A stretch of 64,000 bases of DNA from Capsicum annuum. Lineage: Eukaryota; Streptophyta; Magnoliopsida; Solanales; Solanaceae. The stretch is taken from NCBI RefSeq assembly GCF_002878395.1, contig NC_061119.1:13944529-14008528 (forward strand). Direction: 5' to 3'. Under the pieces are notes generated by a model. The model was not told the origin of the DNA, did not search any database, and saw only the letters and a list, made by a program, of their open reading frames with translations. The first letter of the stretch is position 1; every line of letters begins with the position of its first letter. The position numbers and the translations under genes are program-made. Below are positions 1-10,870 of this stretch, piece by piece.

Positions 1-950
1 TAATCTCATGTACACAAGGCAAATGACAATATATAGAACCTACATGGTCACAAGTAGCAAATAATGTACCAAGAGCATCAAATAACATCATTATATAGAC
101 CTCCACAAGGACACAACATGATAATAAATTTATTTTTGTGATTAATTCTTGCACCCTTAACATATTTTTGTACCAACATTAACTACTCAGCCTAGTCTGA
201 AAAAATTTAAACCATAACCTACCTCGAATGCCAAAAACTGATCTGCAAGCCTTAAATCAAAAGTCTTACACCTCACGAATGGACTTTGAATCAACTAAAA
301 CACGAAAATATAGAATCTATGTGTCAAAAGAAAGCCAACGACACTCATATTGCCTAATTTTAAGTCGGGGTCAAAATGGACTCCCGAAATAGATTTTTAA
401 AAAAGAAAAAAGATTATAATTTTTTTAAAAAACATCTTTTTCATACTTTTAGGAGTCTACAGATGAAAACCCAAGATAAAATGAGTTAGAAACGAGGTCC
501 AAGTCGAAGAAAAACTATTTTCAATTTTTACCAATTAAAATCTCTAAAATCCATTTTAAAAATTGAGAAGTGGAGTTATTTTGAAGATGAAATCGAGATA
601 AAACTGATAATTATATGAATAAAATCTCACCCAAGTGAAAACAAGTTGAAAATAGGATTTAAAGCAAAGACATACAACTTTTAGGCCTTTCAAACCAAAA
701 TTTTCAATTTTCACTTTTTACTCCACGTTAAAACAAGAATTAAATGAGGGAGATTGAAGAAAATAATAGAAATAGTTTTTTTAAAGCTTACCCAAGCTTA
801 AAAGTGGAAGAAATTATTCAAATCATGAAACTCTAAGCTCCACATCTCAAAAATAATTTAAAAAATATGGGTATATATATAACTCAGGCATCGCATATGC
901 GATCAGGTGTCGCATATATGGTACCTGGCCTAATTGTGGTGTTTTTGTTT
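1..950. repeat. LTR-type dispersed repeat fragment
   Basis: The stretch from about 60 to 870 aligns by eye with 31710-32600 in the same orientation. Shared landmarks include the phrases around acaaggacacaacat, cccttaacat, actactcag, cataacct and aaaacccaag. The other copy lies inside a repeat that begins TGTCATGACC, a start typical of Solanaceae LTRs, so this is probably a truncated LTR or LTR-like repeat that runs off the left edge. A near-palindrome (gcatcgcatatgcgat) lies near 888-903. No coding potential is seen. Confidence 0.5.
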
Positions 951-3300
951 TTGAACTTGATGTGATTCTAATGGTCCTAAGAAATTTAGAAAATCTTTAG
1001 AGAGGTATGTAGTAAAAAATAGAGTTCAGATTGTCTTAAAACCTAATAAAGTTCATATGTTATGGTGCACTTGACAGAGATTTTGGCAATTTCTTGATTA
1101 AGAGCTATAATCTTGTGCATAAGTGCACAATATCAAATAAGAACAAAATGTGTACAACTAAATTTGTTGCTAACATATTTAGGGATAAAATAAATAAATA
1201 ATCATCTTTAAGGATTTGGGAAACATAAATTGTGCAGAGAGATTAAAATTATATATTGATAGAGCAATCTATTACAAGACAAGGTTACAGATTCTAAGAG
1301 AGTTTATGGGAGACTAGAGTTGGAGTTTGCAAAATTATGTTATTATACTGAGATGATAAAACAAATCAATCCTAATAGTTCTGTTTGACTGGAAATGGAC
1401 AGAGAAATTGTCCTTAGTAAAATTTGTTTGTGTATTTTTTATGTGTCTTGATGCATTAAAGAAAGAGTGGATGGAAGGATGTAGAAGAATTATGGGATTT
1501 GATGGATGTTTCTCAAAGGGTGCTTGTATGGGTGAACTTCTAATAACAGTTGGGAAGAATGAATATAATCAGAAGGCTGTTGTGGAAAAGAAAATCAATC
1601 ATAGTTGAAATTTTTTATCAACTATTTGAAAGAGAATCTGCATTGGGTACTGGAGCAGGTCTTACTGTAATGGCTGATATGCAAAAGGCAATATTTAATT
1701 TTTTTTAACTGGCAATTATTTGAAATACTTTATTTTTTATCAAGTACTATAACTATTTTTTTTTATATGTAAGATTTTCATGTTATTTTTGAGTTATTAG
1801 CACATGTTGAAGTTGGTGTACTAGACACATATGGTCTAACTGGAGTCAATAATGAAAGAAAAACATAGTTCTGGAGATGCTCAAAGGCAAGTTTTAAAGT
1901 GAAGCTCAAAGAGGAACTTGATTACATGAGCCAACTTGGTAAGTAAGGTAAAGATATTATTGGTAATTTCTTACATTATCCTAGGGATTCATAGGTTAGG
2001 ACATTCTTTAAAGAAGATTGTAAGTATGGTTCTGTTGAAAATACATGTGTGAGATCTTTAATTCATGAATCTTAGTTCCTAGACACAAATCTATTATTAC
2101 TATGTTGGAGAAAATTAGGAGAAAAATCATGACTAAAACGGTGAATATGATTAAGTTTGCCAATACTTGAATATGTGATATTGCACCTATGGATAGACAT
2201 ATATTGGAGGAGAATAAGGACAGGGCTTGAACTTGCAAGGTTCTTTGGAATGCTAATATTGAATTTAAGATTAGAGAAGGGGAGCATGGTATACAGTGAA
2301 CTTGTCTAATAGGGTTTGTAGTTGTAGAGCTTAGCAGTTGAGAGACATTCCTTGCCAATATTTTATTTGTATTTTGTATCATGTTGAAAAAGAGCTTGAA
2401 CCTTATGTGAAGCAAATCTTCAACCTTATGTGAAGCAAATCTTCATGAAGGCTTATATTCACTTTATCCAATCAATCTTCAATATGAAAATGTGGCCTGA
2501 GACAAATAATTCAAAGGTTGAATCTAAGAAAATGTCTGGTAGAATTGTAAAAAAGAAAAATAAAAGACAAAGATGAACCAATAAAGAAATATGAAAAGCT
2601 ATCCAAAAAGAGGTGAAAACAACATATTCAAAATGTCGTCAACAAGGCCATAACAGAAGATATTGCAAGGTAAAATAGTAACTTTTAAATTTATTTTAAA
2701 AGTTTATTTTTCATGTTGATTTTTTTAATTTATTAACTATTGTGTATAATTTTATAGATTCCTGCAGGTACATAGCCAAGGATTTTAGTTTAGTAGTCAA
2801 CGTTCACAAGAAAGTTTTCATCCTAAAATCTCAAGCCAACCTATACCTTCAACCTCAAAAAAATCAGCACTATGTAGCTCAAGTCAACCTATACTAAAAA
2901 GCTCAAAAAAATCTGCACACAATAGCTCAAGCCAAGTTGCATCTTCAACAACAATTTGTGATGATACAAATAGAGTTAGGAGCTTGAAGGAAGCTACAAG
3001 ATCTACCTTTTGTGGTGATACATGGATCCCTGTTTCAAGAGGAATCAATAGTCAACTACCTCCTAGAAATAAAAAAATTGTTGAGTAGAAGAGAAGAAGA
3101 GAGAGTTGCAACCTCAAAAGATGCTGATAAAGATGGATCAAAAAGGTCAAAGAATGCTAGATTTAGGATCTACACAAGTGTAAAGAAAATTTAAATACTG
3201 AATGTTAGTTAACTCAAACATTGTTTCTTTAAAAAGATAGTACATATACTGATTATTCAAACTTCTTTTTCTTCAAAAGACAAACTAGGACATCAAGCTA
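950..3300 (+). pseudogene. MuDR-like (MULE) transposase pseudogene
   Basis: Broken remains of a Mutator-type DDE transposase on the plus strand. The best piece lies near 1477-1575 and reads GCRRIMGFDG, the first catalytic Asp block of MULE transposases. It is followed by a second-Asp block (VMADMQKG) near 1660-1690. Near 2317-2365 there is a degraded SWIM zinc finger (CSCR..QLRDIPCQ, the last His position changed to Gln). Near 2625-2675 a zinc knuckle reads YSKCRQQGHNRRYC with its first Cys changed to Tyr. Stops and frame changes separate the blocks, and an apparent AT-rich intron follows about 2680. Ser-rich coding traces continue to 3000-3195. Terminal inverted repeats were not found, so the element limits are unknown. 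Family assignment is good; no function is expected. Confidence 0.7.
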
Positions 3301-3490
3301 AAGGATCCTGTAAAGTGGTACAAATTACAAGGATGCAAGTTCTACAAGGATTGATCTTGATTATAAGCCTTGGGGATTGATATGAAAAGATGAAGAAGTT
3401 GTCACCACCAACCAATTACAACAGATGACAAACAAAAAGAAGAAGAAGTAGTTTATTTTGATGGTGTAGATTTTGTTCTTGAGCTTTAAA

Positions 3491-3592
3491 TCTGCTACTA
3501 ATACTTAGGATTAAATAATTTGATTCTTTAGTTTAAATTTATTACTAATTCATAGAATTAAATAATTTGGTTCTTTAGTCTTTGAAGCCTAT
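3491..3592. repeat. Two-copy ~54-bp tandem repeat
   Basis: Two adjacent similar units each contain attaaataatttg(a/g)ttctttagt, preceded by tactaat. They lie between the MULE remnant and the Ty3 element. No function is evident. Confidence 0.5.
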
Positions 3593-3619
3593 TAATACAT
3601 ATTCTTTAACTAGCATTAT

Positions 3620-5908
3620 TGAAACATCCTAGGTTTTGACCCTTAGAAAATTTTCTGAAAATCCGTTCTCCGGACCTAATATGACTCATGGGTACGAGCC
3701 ATATGTTGGGGTACGAGTGGTATGATCTTGGGGTATCCTGACTAGTGTTAGTTGGTGGAATAGTTTTGGTCACTGGGATGGCTATGACTTAGAGGTGTGA
3801 GTCATAAGGGTTTGGTACGAGTCATAGCAGGGACTCGTATGGTTGGCAGTGTTTGATTCTCCTAGTATTTTATTTTGTCAGGGATACGAATTAAGGGTAT
3901 GGGTCATATGTTGTGGTTATGACTTTGTTGGATGAGTCTTATACTGGATAGTGTTTGATCCAAGGGTTGAGGCTTGGATACAAGTGTTAGATACCGATCG
4001 TATAGGAGGGTACAACTCGTATGTGTCAGTCATATCCCTGTGATTGGTTTTTAAGAGACTTACGTGGGGGTATTCTGGATATTTTCCTACCTACCCTAAT
4101 TAGGACCCATGACTTCTAATATACTTAGGAGGTTATTTATCTTATTATTCTATTCATTAACACTTAGAAACTATTCCAAAACAATCTATAGTTCTTTCAA
4201 GAGCTTTTGGGGCAAGAAGGATAGGGTTTCATCTTACGGATTGCTTTGGGGCTTGTCTTAGTGATTTTTTTCCAAAAATTCTTTGGTATAAAGCATGATT
4301 CTCTTACCTCATTGTAATTTCAACCAAAGTCATGGTTTAGATGATTGATTTCATGGTTATACTATTTCATGATTATGGTTTCCAACTATTATTTAGGGTT
4401 TTTAATATTTAATGGTTGGTTATGGTTTCCTATGATTTTAATTATGCTTTTATATGCATTAATGGTGGTTTTGGACAATTAGATTGCATGGTAATGGTTT
4501 GATGGTCTTTGAAATTGGTTTTGGTTATATTAAGCCCCCAAGGTGTTTGATAAAACACTTATAAAGATATGTTCATTGCATTGACTTTTTTAATGGAGCT
4601 CCTGCATGTTTTAAAATGGACAAATAATTTATGCATGGTTTGAAAAGGCTAGATAGTTATGCTTGTGGAGAACATAAAAGTATCCCAAGTGGATTTAATA
4701 TGTTATAGGGAAGGGCACCTAAGGTCCCCTTAACCTAAATGGTTTGGCTATGGATATTACTTGCAAGTAAGGGATGGTATGACAATACCACCAATATTGG
4801 CCTTGGTTGGTAAATGGTAAATGGATAGTTTGGACATGGTTTTAATTGGATATTAATGGCGGGGTGTGTAGCTAAGCCGTGGAAGGTGGCGGTCCCGAGG
4901 GGACCAAAAATCAAAAACTCATATTTACCAATATGAGGGGTCTTAATGACCATATGTGTGTGTCACATTTTATATTGTGGGATGTACTAGTCATCCCAGG
5001 GGATATTCCCTAGTCGTGTGGCTACACGCACTAGGGCCCTTTCAGTAAGGGAGTTGAACCTATATGGCCCATAGGTGGTTAGGACGGAAAAGCTATATAG
5101 CCTAGGTAAAGGTTTTAAATACATGCTAAAACCCGGTCTCCTTTCCCAATACTTATATATGTAAGGTTGTATGCATTATGGATGGTTTTACTTGGTTTTA
5201 TAAATGTCATGATTTTATCTGTATCCTGATATTCATGCTAGTGGTCAATTACTAACCCCATCTACTGGCGACTGTATACCCATGCTATGCAAAAATTGGT
5301 CATTCTACTCCTTCTGTTTAGTACGCGAATTTGGTATCAGCATTTGGACTGATGTGGTAAGCTTCCATCCTATCGGGAGGCATCATTTCATGTTATGAAT
5401 TTCTTTAGACACTTCTCTTTTATTTTGATATTGGTTTTGGCCATGGTTGGGGGCATGTCCCAATCAAATTTATTTACTCTTTTGGATAGAGGCTTTGTGG
5501 TACTTTTGGAGGTTAGTATTGGCGGGATCGGTATTGGTGTCGGCCTTGACACTAGAATAAGCCAGTGGGCTGACATCATTGGATGATATTATTGGTTGTT
5601 CCATCCTACTACATTTTGGGATTGATTTTTATATTTTGTTTTGGTATTTTCTTTGGTTTATGGTCTATGGTTTGATTTGGTATGGTAGGGCAGTTGGTAC
5701 GGTACAGTTGGACTCTATTTGGTCGGTCACAATTGTGACCCTATCCCAGAGTCTTAATGAGAACAATAACGCTATCTTGTTATATGTTTGAAATTCATCC
5801 CATCTAAGTTTGGATATAGGTGGCTGGGTTGGGTAATAAGGGGTAATCCCCGGTCTTGGTTGGACTTAGGATGCCCATTATGACAAGGCCCGGGGTCGGG
5901 TCGTGTCA
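3620..5908 (+). repeat. Left LTR of the Ty3 element
   Basis: Starts TGAAACATCC and ends GTCGTGTCA, 2289 bp. It aligns over its length with 10871-13130. It contains repeated GTACGAG/CGTATG-type motifs at 3690-4040. The short open frames inside (for example 5395-5586) sit in LTR sequence and are not genes. Confidence 0.92.
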
Positions 5909-5911
5909 AGT

Positions 5912-5926
5912 TGGTATCATAACCTA
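5912..5926 (+). other. Primer-binding site (initiator Met tRNA)
   Basis: TGGTATCATAAC lies three bases after the left LTR. It matches the usual plant iMet primer site TGGTATCAGAGC at all but two positions. First-strand DNA synthesis would start here. Confidence 0.85.
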
Positions 5927-6120
5927 GGTTCATGGTCAAATGGGAAGTCCACAAAATCGTGTCGGGTAAAGTCTTTTTTAGGGGTGTGAAGCGCGCCACA
6001 CTCATATGAAAGAGGCTGCAAGACATTTAGGAATGTTTCACTTTCTTGGTATTCTATCTTCAAGCTTAAGTTCTCAATCCTGGAATCTCCTCTAATCGTT
6101 GTTTCTTTATCCTTCAGATC

Positions 6121-7270
6121 ATGCCTGCTAGAGCTGGAATACAAGGAAATTCTTTCATCCCATCTGGGGATAATACTGAAGGGGTACGTCCTACGTCTAG
6201 ATTACATCTTCAATCTCATGGTTTTATTCCTGATGGTGTTGGAGTTCCTCCTATTCTGTCTAGTTTTCATCAGGTCTTTCAAGGCAACGTGACAAACACA
6301 GAATTTTATTTGTCTATTCATGTCATTGTCCAATTGGTTGCTTTTTAGGCTGAGCAAGGTACGACTGATGCTTTGTATGTTGAGGCAACAAGGGTTGTTC
6401 AATTTATGAAGATGTGTCCTCCAACTTTTACTGGGGTGAAGGTGGAGAAAGATCTATAAGGCTTCTTGGATGTGATAGAAAAGATCTTTTGAGCGATGCT
6501 GACTACTAATATAGAGAGAGTTAACTTTGTAGCTTATCAGCCCAAAGATATTGCTTATCAGTGGTATGAGGAGTGGGATAGAGATAGAGGTGACATAGAA
6601 GAGAAAAGGTTGTGAGAGGCCTTTTCTAATACCTTCTTAGATCGGTTCTTTTCTCAAGAGTTGGGGGAAGCAAAGATGGAAGAGTTTGTGAACCTCAGAT
6701 AGGGGAGGATGTTTGTTAAGGAATATGCTTTGAAGTTCCATCGGCTATCAAGGTATGCTTCTGGTTTGGTGGATGATATGAGGTCGAGAATAAGGAAGTT
6801 TGTTTCTGGGTTGAATAAAGATTTAATTCTAGAGAGCAAGACTACCTTGCTGATTAAAGATATGGATATCTTGAGGTTGACTGTCCATATGTAACAGGTT
6901 GAGAATGAAAAGAGGAAGAAGGTAGAGTTTGGGGATAGGCAGGGAAAGAGGAGCAGGTTTTTTTATCAGGAAGGTTCTTAGTCTAAGGGTGATAGAGATG
7001 GTGTCAAGTGACAGGAAAAAATGGAGGAGTTCGGACTTCTTTTCTGCTAGTATTCCTTATTAGTCAGGAGACAGGCGTCATCAAAGTAGTGATAATTCTC
7101 GAGCACAGATTGCCCAATCTCAGGCGAGCGAAGGTCAATCAGTTTTTTTGTGTCCTTCTTGCTGATGTTGTGGTTTTCCTCATTGGGTTTATTGTGAGAA
7201 AAGAAGGGACAAGTGCTTCAAGTATGGCCAGGTAGGCAATTGACTCAAGGATTGTTCGTTCAATAAGGTT
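6121..7270 (+). pseudogene. Ty3 gag pseudogene
   Basis: Capsid-type gag coding trace beginning near the ATG at 6121 (MPARAGIQ). Recognisable gag blocks include FMKMCPPTFTG (about 6403-6435), DIAYQWYEEW (about 6547-6577) and VKEYALKFHRLSRYA (about 6715-6760). At least seven in-frame stops interrupt it. Several are explained by a single C-to-T change (CAG to TAG, CAA to TAA, CGA to TGA). The nucleic-acid-binding zinc knuckle near 7214-7255 reads KCFKYGQVGN*LKDC. Its second Cys is Tyr and its His is Asn, so zinc binding is lost. Not functional. Confidence 0.85.
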
Positions 7271-7273
7271 ACT

Positions 7274-7620
7274 ATGGGGGAGAATAAGATTGTTTTGGCT
7301 TCATCTTCTGTTCCTAAACCTGGTGGGGTGGCATCTTCTTCTGTTACTGCTCTTGGTTCTAGTGTTGGCCAAAACAGGTTGTATGCTTTGGTGTCCCAAA
7401 AGGAATTTGAGGCATCACCTGATGTTGGTACTGGTACCTTACAACTTTTCTCTCATGACGTATATTGTTTGCTTGATTCGGGGTTCACTATTTCATATGT
7501 GACTCTATATATGGCTTTATATTTTGGTTTTTCGATCCAGAAGTTATCTCGAATCCTTTTTCTATTTCTACCCTAATAGGTGACTCGGTTATTGCTTAGA
7601 GAGTCTATATAGGGGGGTGG
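7274..7620 (+). pseudogene. Ty3 protease region
   Basis: An open stretch of 100 codons holds an aspartic protease site, CLLDSGFTISYVT, near 7468-7505. This corresponds to the D-S/T-G loop of retropepsins. A stop ends it at 7576, before the region joins the reverse transcriptase. In the element this enzyme would cut the gag-pol polyprotein inside the particle. Confidence 0.8.
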
Positions 7621-8575
7621 TAGTTATTGGTGACAAGCAGACCTTGGTGTATCTGTTCAACTTGGATATGGTAGATTTTGATGTAATTCTAGAAATAGAT
7701 TGGTTGCATTCTTGTTATACCTCTATGGATTGTCAGACCCATAGGGTTATCTTTAAGTTTCTTGATAAACCGATCATAAAATGGGAAGGTAGTTCCTTAG
7801 CTCCTAGGAGGATTTTTATTTCTTATATTAGAGCTCGGAGGCTAATATATAAGGGTTGTCTTTATCACTTGGTCCAGGTTAAATATTCTATCTCAAAACG
7901 TCCTTCTTTGTCTTCAGTCCTCGTGGTTAATGAGTTTCTAGAGGTCTTTCTGGATGATCTGCCTGGTGCTCCTCCGAATAGGAAAATAGAGTTTGATATT
8001 GATTTTCTTCTAAACACTCATCCAATTTTTATTCCTCCATATAAAATGGCTCCCGATGAGTTGAGGGAACTCAAGAAGCAACTTAAGGATCTTCTGGATA
8101 ATTCATCCTAGTGTTTCTCTATGGGGTGCATCAGTGTTGTTTGTGCACAAGAAGGATGGTTCCCTTCGAATGTGCATTGACTATAGGTAATTGAAGAAGT
8201 GACGATCAAGAACAAGTATCCATCTTCGGTTTGGGTACCATCATCTTAAGATTAGGGAGGTGAATATCTCTAAGATGACTTTTCATACTCAGTATGGGAA
8301 TTTTAAACTTGGTGATGTCGTTTGGGTTGACTAATGCTCAGGCAATATTTATGGACTTGATGAACAGGGTGTTCAGGCAATATTTGGATCTCTTCGTCAT
8401 TGTGCTTATTAATGACATTCTAGTTTATTCAAAAAGTGAGGTGGATCATGCTAATCACCTTCGTGTGGTGTTGCAAACCTTAAAAGAACAATAGTTGTAT
8501 GCCAAGTTCTCTAAGTATGAGTTATAATTAAATGTTGTGACTTTCTTGGGCCATATTATTTCTAGTGAAGGGATC
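7617..8575 (+). pseudogene. Ty3 reverse transcriptase with motif A deleted
   Basis: The N-terminal linker is open from 7617 to 8111 and contains FLDDLPGAPPNRKIEF and [17 protein letters not shown], typical of plant Ty3 elements. After a stop at 8109 the fingers read [18 protein letters not shown]. Near 8205-8235 the frame jumps from KNKYP to LRFGYH. A block of the usual palm sequence, including the first catalytic Asp (motif A), is missing. Motif C, normally two adjacent Asp, reads LINDILVYS near 8405-8430, so one Asp is Asn. The enzyme would be inactive even without the stops. Confidence 0.88.
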
Positions 8576-8599
8576 ATGGTGTATCCGTAGAAGGTTGTT

Positions 8600-9265
8600 A
8601 TGGTGAAGAAGTGGCCTAGGCCCATGACTCCATTCGATATTCAGAGCTTTTTGGGTTTAGCCAGGTATTATAGGCGGTTTATGGAAGGCTTTTCTTCGAT
8701 AACTGCTCCTTTGACTAAGTTAACTCAAAAGAAGGTTAAGTTTTCTTGGTCGGATGCTTGTGAAGGGATTTTTGAGAAGTTGAAGAATAAGTTGACTTTT
8801 GCTCTAATCCTGACCTTACCGAAAGGCAATGATGGGTTTGTGGTTTATTGTGATACATCTCAGGTAGGGCATGGTTGAATTTTGATGCAGCATGGGAAGG
8901 TGATTGCCTATGCTTCCAGGTAGTTGAAGGTACATGAAAGAAACTATCCTACTAATGATTTAGAGTTGTTGGCGGTTGTGTTTACTTTGAAAATATGGTG
9001 GCAATATTTATATGGTGTTCATGTAGATATCTTTTCTAATCGCAAGAGTCTTCAGTATGTGTTCACCCAGAAAGAGCTTTATTTCAGGCAAAGGAGGTGG
9101 CTTAAGCTTCTCAAGAATTATGATATGAGTCTTCACTATCATCCAGGTAAGACTAATGTGGTTGCTACTCTTCAGTGCTTGGCTAATCTTGGAGTTTGTC
9201 TCTTAGACTCTAAGGATAGTGGTATGATGGTGCAAGAAGTGGTTCGGTCGTCTCTTGGTGCATAG
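8600..9265 (+). pseudogene. Ty3 RNase H region
   Basis: The region runs from the RT connection (SFLGLARYYRRFMEGFSSI, about 8646-8702) into RNase H. The first acidic residue is present in VVYCDTSQ (about 8839-8862) and the Glu in NDLELLAVVF (about 8954-8983). The third acidic site reads FSNRKSLQY where family members have Asp. Stops occur at 8876 and 8921. It would degrade the RNA strand during reverse transcription; here it is decayed. Confidence 0.83.
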
Positions 9266-9289
9266 ATTAAAGAAAAATAAGTGTTGGTT

Positions 9290-10650
9290 CCTATCTTGAT
9301 AAAAATCAAAAGTGACATTTGTGGGCAAAAGGTAGTGGTGTTTGAGATCAGTGGTGATAGTACTTTACGGTACCAAGAGAGGTTGTGTGTTCCTGATGTC
9401 GACGAGCTATGACAAAGGGTTTTGTCTGAGGCTCATGAGTCGTACTATGTTGTTCATCCCATCTCGACTAAGATGTATTATGATCTCAAGAAAATCTACT
9501 TGTGGAATGACATGAAGAGGGATGTGGCTGATTTTACGGCCAAGTGTATGGTGTGTCACCAGGTTAAGGTTGAGCACATGAGCCCAGGAGATTATATCAA
9601 GAAATTAATTTGCCCGAATGAAAGTGGGAAGTGATTAATATGGACTTCGTTATCGGTCTTCCTCGATCTCAAAATCAGTATGATTCAATTTGGGTCATCA
9701 TGGATAGGATGACCAATTCTGCGTATTTCTTACAAGTGTGAACTACCTTTTTGGTAGAGGATTATGCGCGGTTGTATCTTCAGGAGATTGTGAAGTTGCA
9801 TGGGGTACCTATTTCGATTATCTCTGATTGTGGTATGCAGTTTACGTCTCATTTTTAATGATATTTTTAGAAAGGGTTGGGGACTAAGTTTAGTCTAAGT
9901 ACTGCTTTTCATCCACAGTCAGATGGTCAAGAGGAGAGAATTATTTAGATATTAGAAGATATGCTTTGGGACTGCGTGATTGACAATGGTGGAAATTGGG
10001 TTGAGCATCTACCTTTGGTGGAGTTTGCTTACAATAATAACTATCATTCGAGTATTAGTATGGCTCCTTTCAAAGCGTTGTATGGTAGGAGGTGTAGATA
10101 TCCTATTGGGTGGTTTGATCTTGGAGAAGCGGATATGTTGGTTTAGATTTGGTTTATCAGGCAATGGATAAGGTCAAGGTGATTCAGGATTGGCCTAAAG
10201 CTGTCCAAAGTCGCTAAAAGTCCTATACGGATGTTAGGCGTAGAGACTTGGAGTTTGAAGTCGGGGATAAGGTGTTCCTCAAGGTGTCTCCCATGAAGGG
10301 ATTAGTGTGGTTTGGCAAAAAGGAAAACTCAGTCCTTGGTTCATTGTTCCTTATGTGATTTTGTGGAGAGTTCGCAATGTTGCTTATGAGTTGGAGTTGT
10401 CATCTAGCTTAAGTTTGGTTCCTTTGGTCTTTCATGTTTCTATGTTGAGGAAGTGTCTTGGTGATCCTTCTTCAATTGTTTCTTTGGAAGGATTGGGTAT
10501 TTTGGATTCTCTATCTTATGAAAAGGTACCAGTGGAGATATTAGATAAACAAGTTAATCGATTGCGGACCAAAGATGTGGCTTCAGTTAAGGTTCTATGG
10601 CGGAACCATAAGGTGGAAGAAGCTACTTAGGAAGCGAGGAGGACATAAAG
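9290..10650 (+). pseudogene. Ty3 integrase and C-terminal chromodomain-like region
   Basis: The His-His-Cys-Cys zinc-binding domain is well kept near 9428-9575 (EAHESYYVVHP ... CMVCHQ). The catalytic core follows: Asp in WVIMDRMTNSA, Asp in [10 protein letters not shown] and Glu in SDGQEERI. WVEHLPLVEFAYNNNYHSS lies near 9999-10050 and YGRRCRYP near 10081-10104. Stops interrupt the core at about 9739, 9856 and 10144. The tail (10307-10630) has the GKLSPWFI and VFHVSMLRKC blocks, then a chromodomain-like end. Integrase would insert the DNA copy into the host chromosome; this copy cannot be made whole. Confidence 0.86.
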
Positions 10651-10854
10651 TTCAAGTATTTGCATTTGTTTTCTGCTCTTGGGAATCGTGCAGAAGGTAT
10701 ATATCTTGAACACATCTTTATTTTCTAAGTTTGTTAAAAGAAAGATTAACATCATTGCCTCTTTTTTTTCAAACTTTATTAAAGAGATGTTTGATAATGC
10801 AAATGACTTTGTGTGTGGTTACCCCTACCTTGTCTATCATTTAGGGACAAATGT

Positions 10855-10870
10855 TTCTAGTAGGGGAGAC
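10855..10870 (+). other. Polypurine tract of the Ty3 element
   Basis: The purine-rich run agtaggggagac ends directly at the first base of the right LTR. It is the expected primer site for second-strand synthesis. Confidence 0.7.

Noticed and set aside
2008..2415. 135-codon minus-strand frame
   Set aside because: Antisense to the MULE transposase remnant, where the plus strand has SWIM and Asp blocks.
5388..5586. Overlapping frames on both strands, repeated at 12559-12849
   Set aside because: They lie inside the LTRs and repeat only because the LTRs do.
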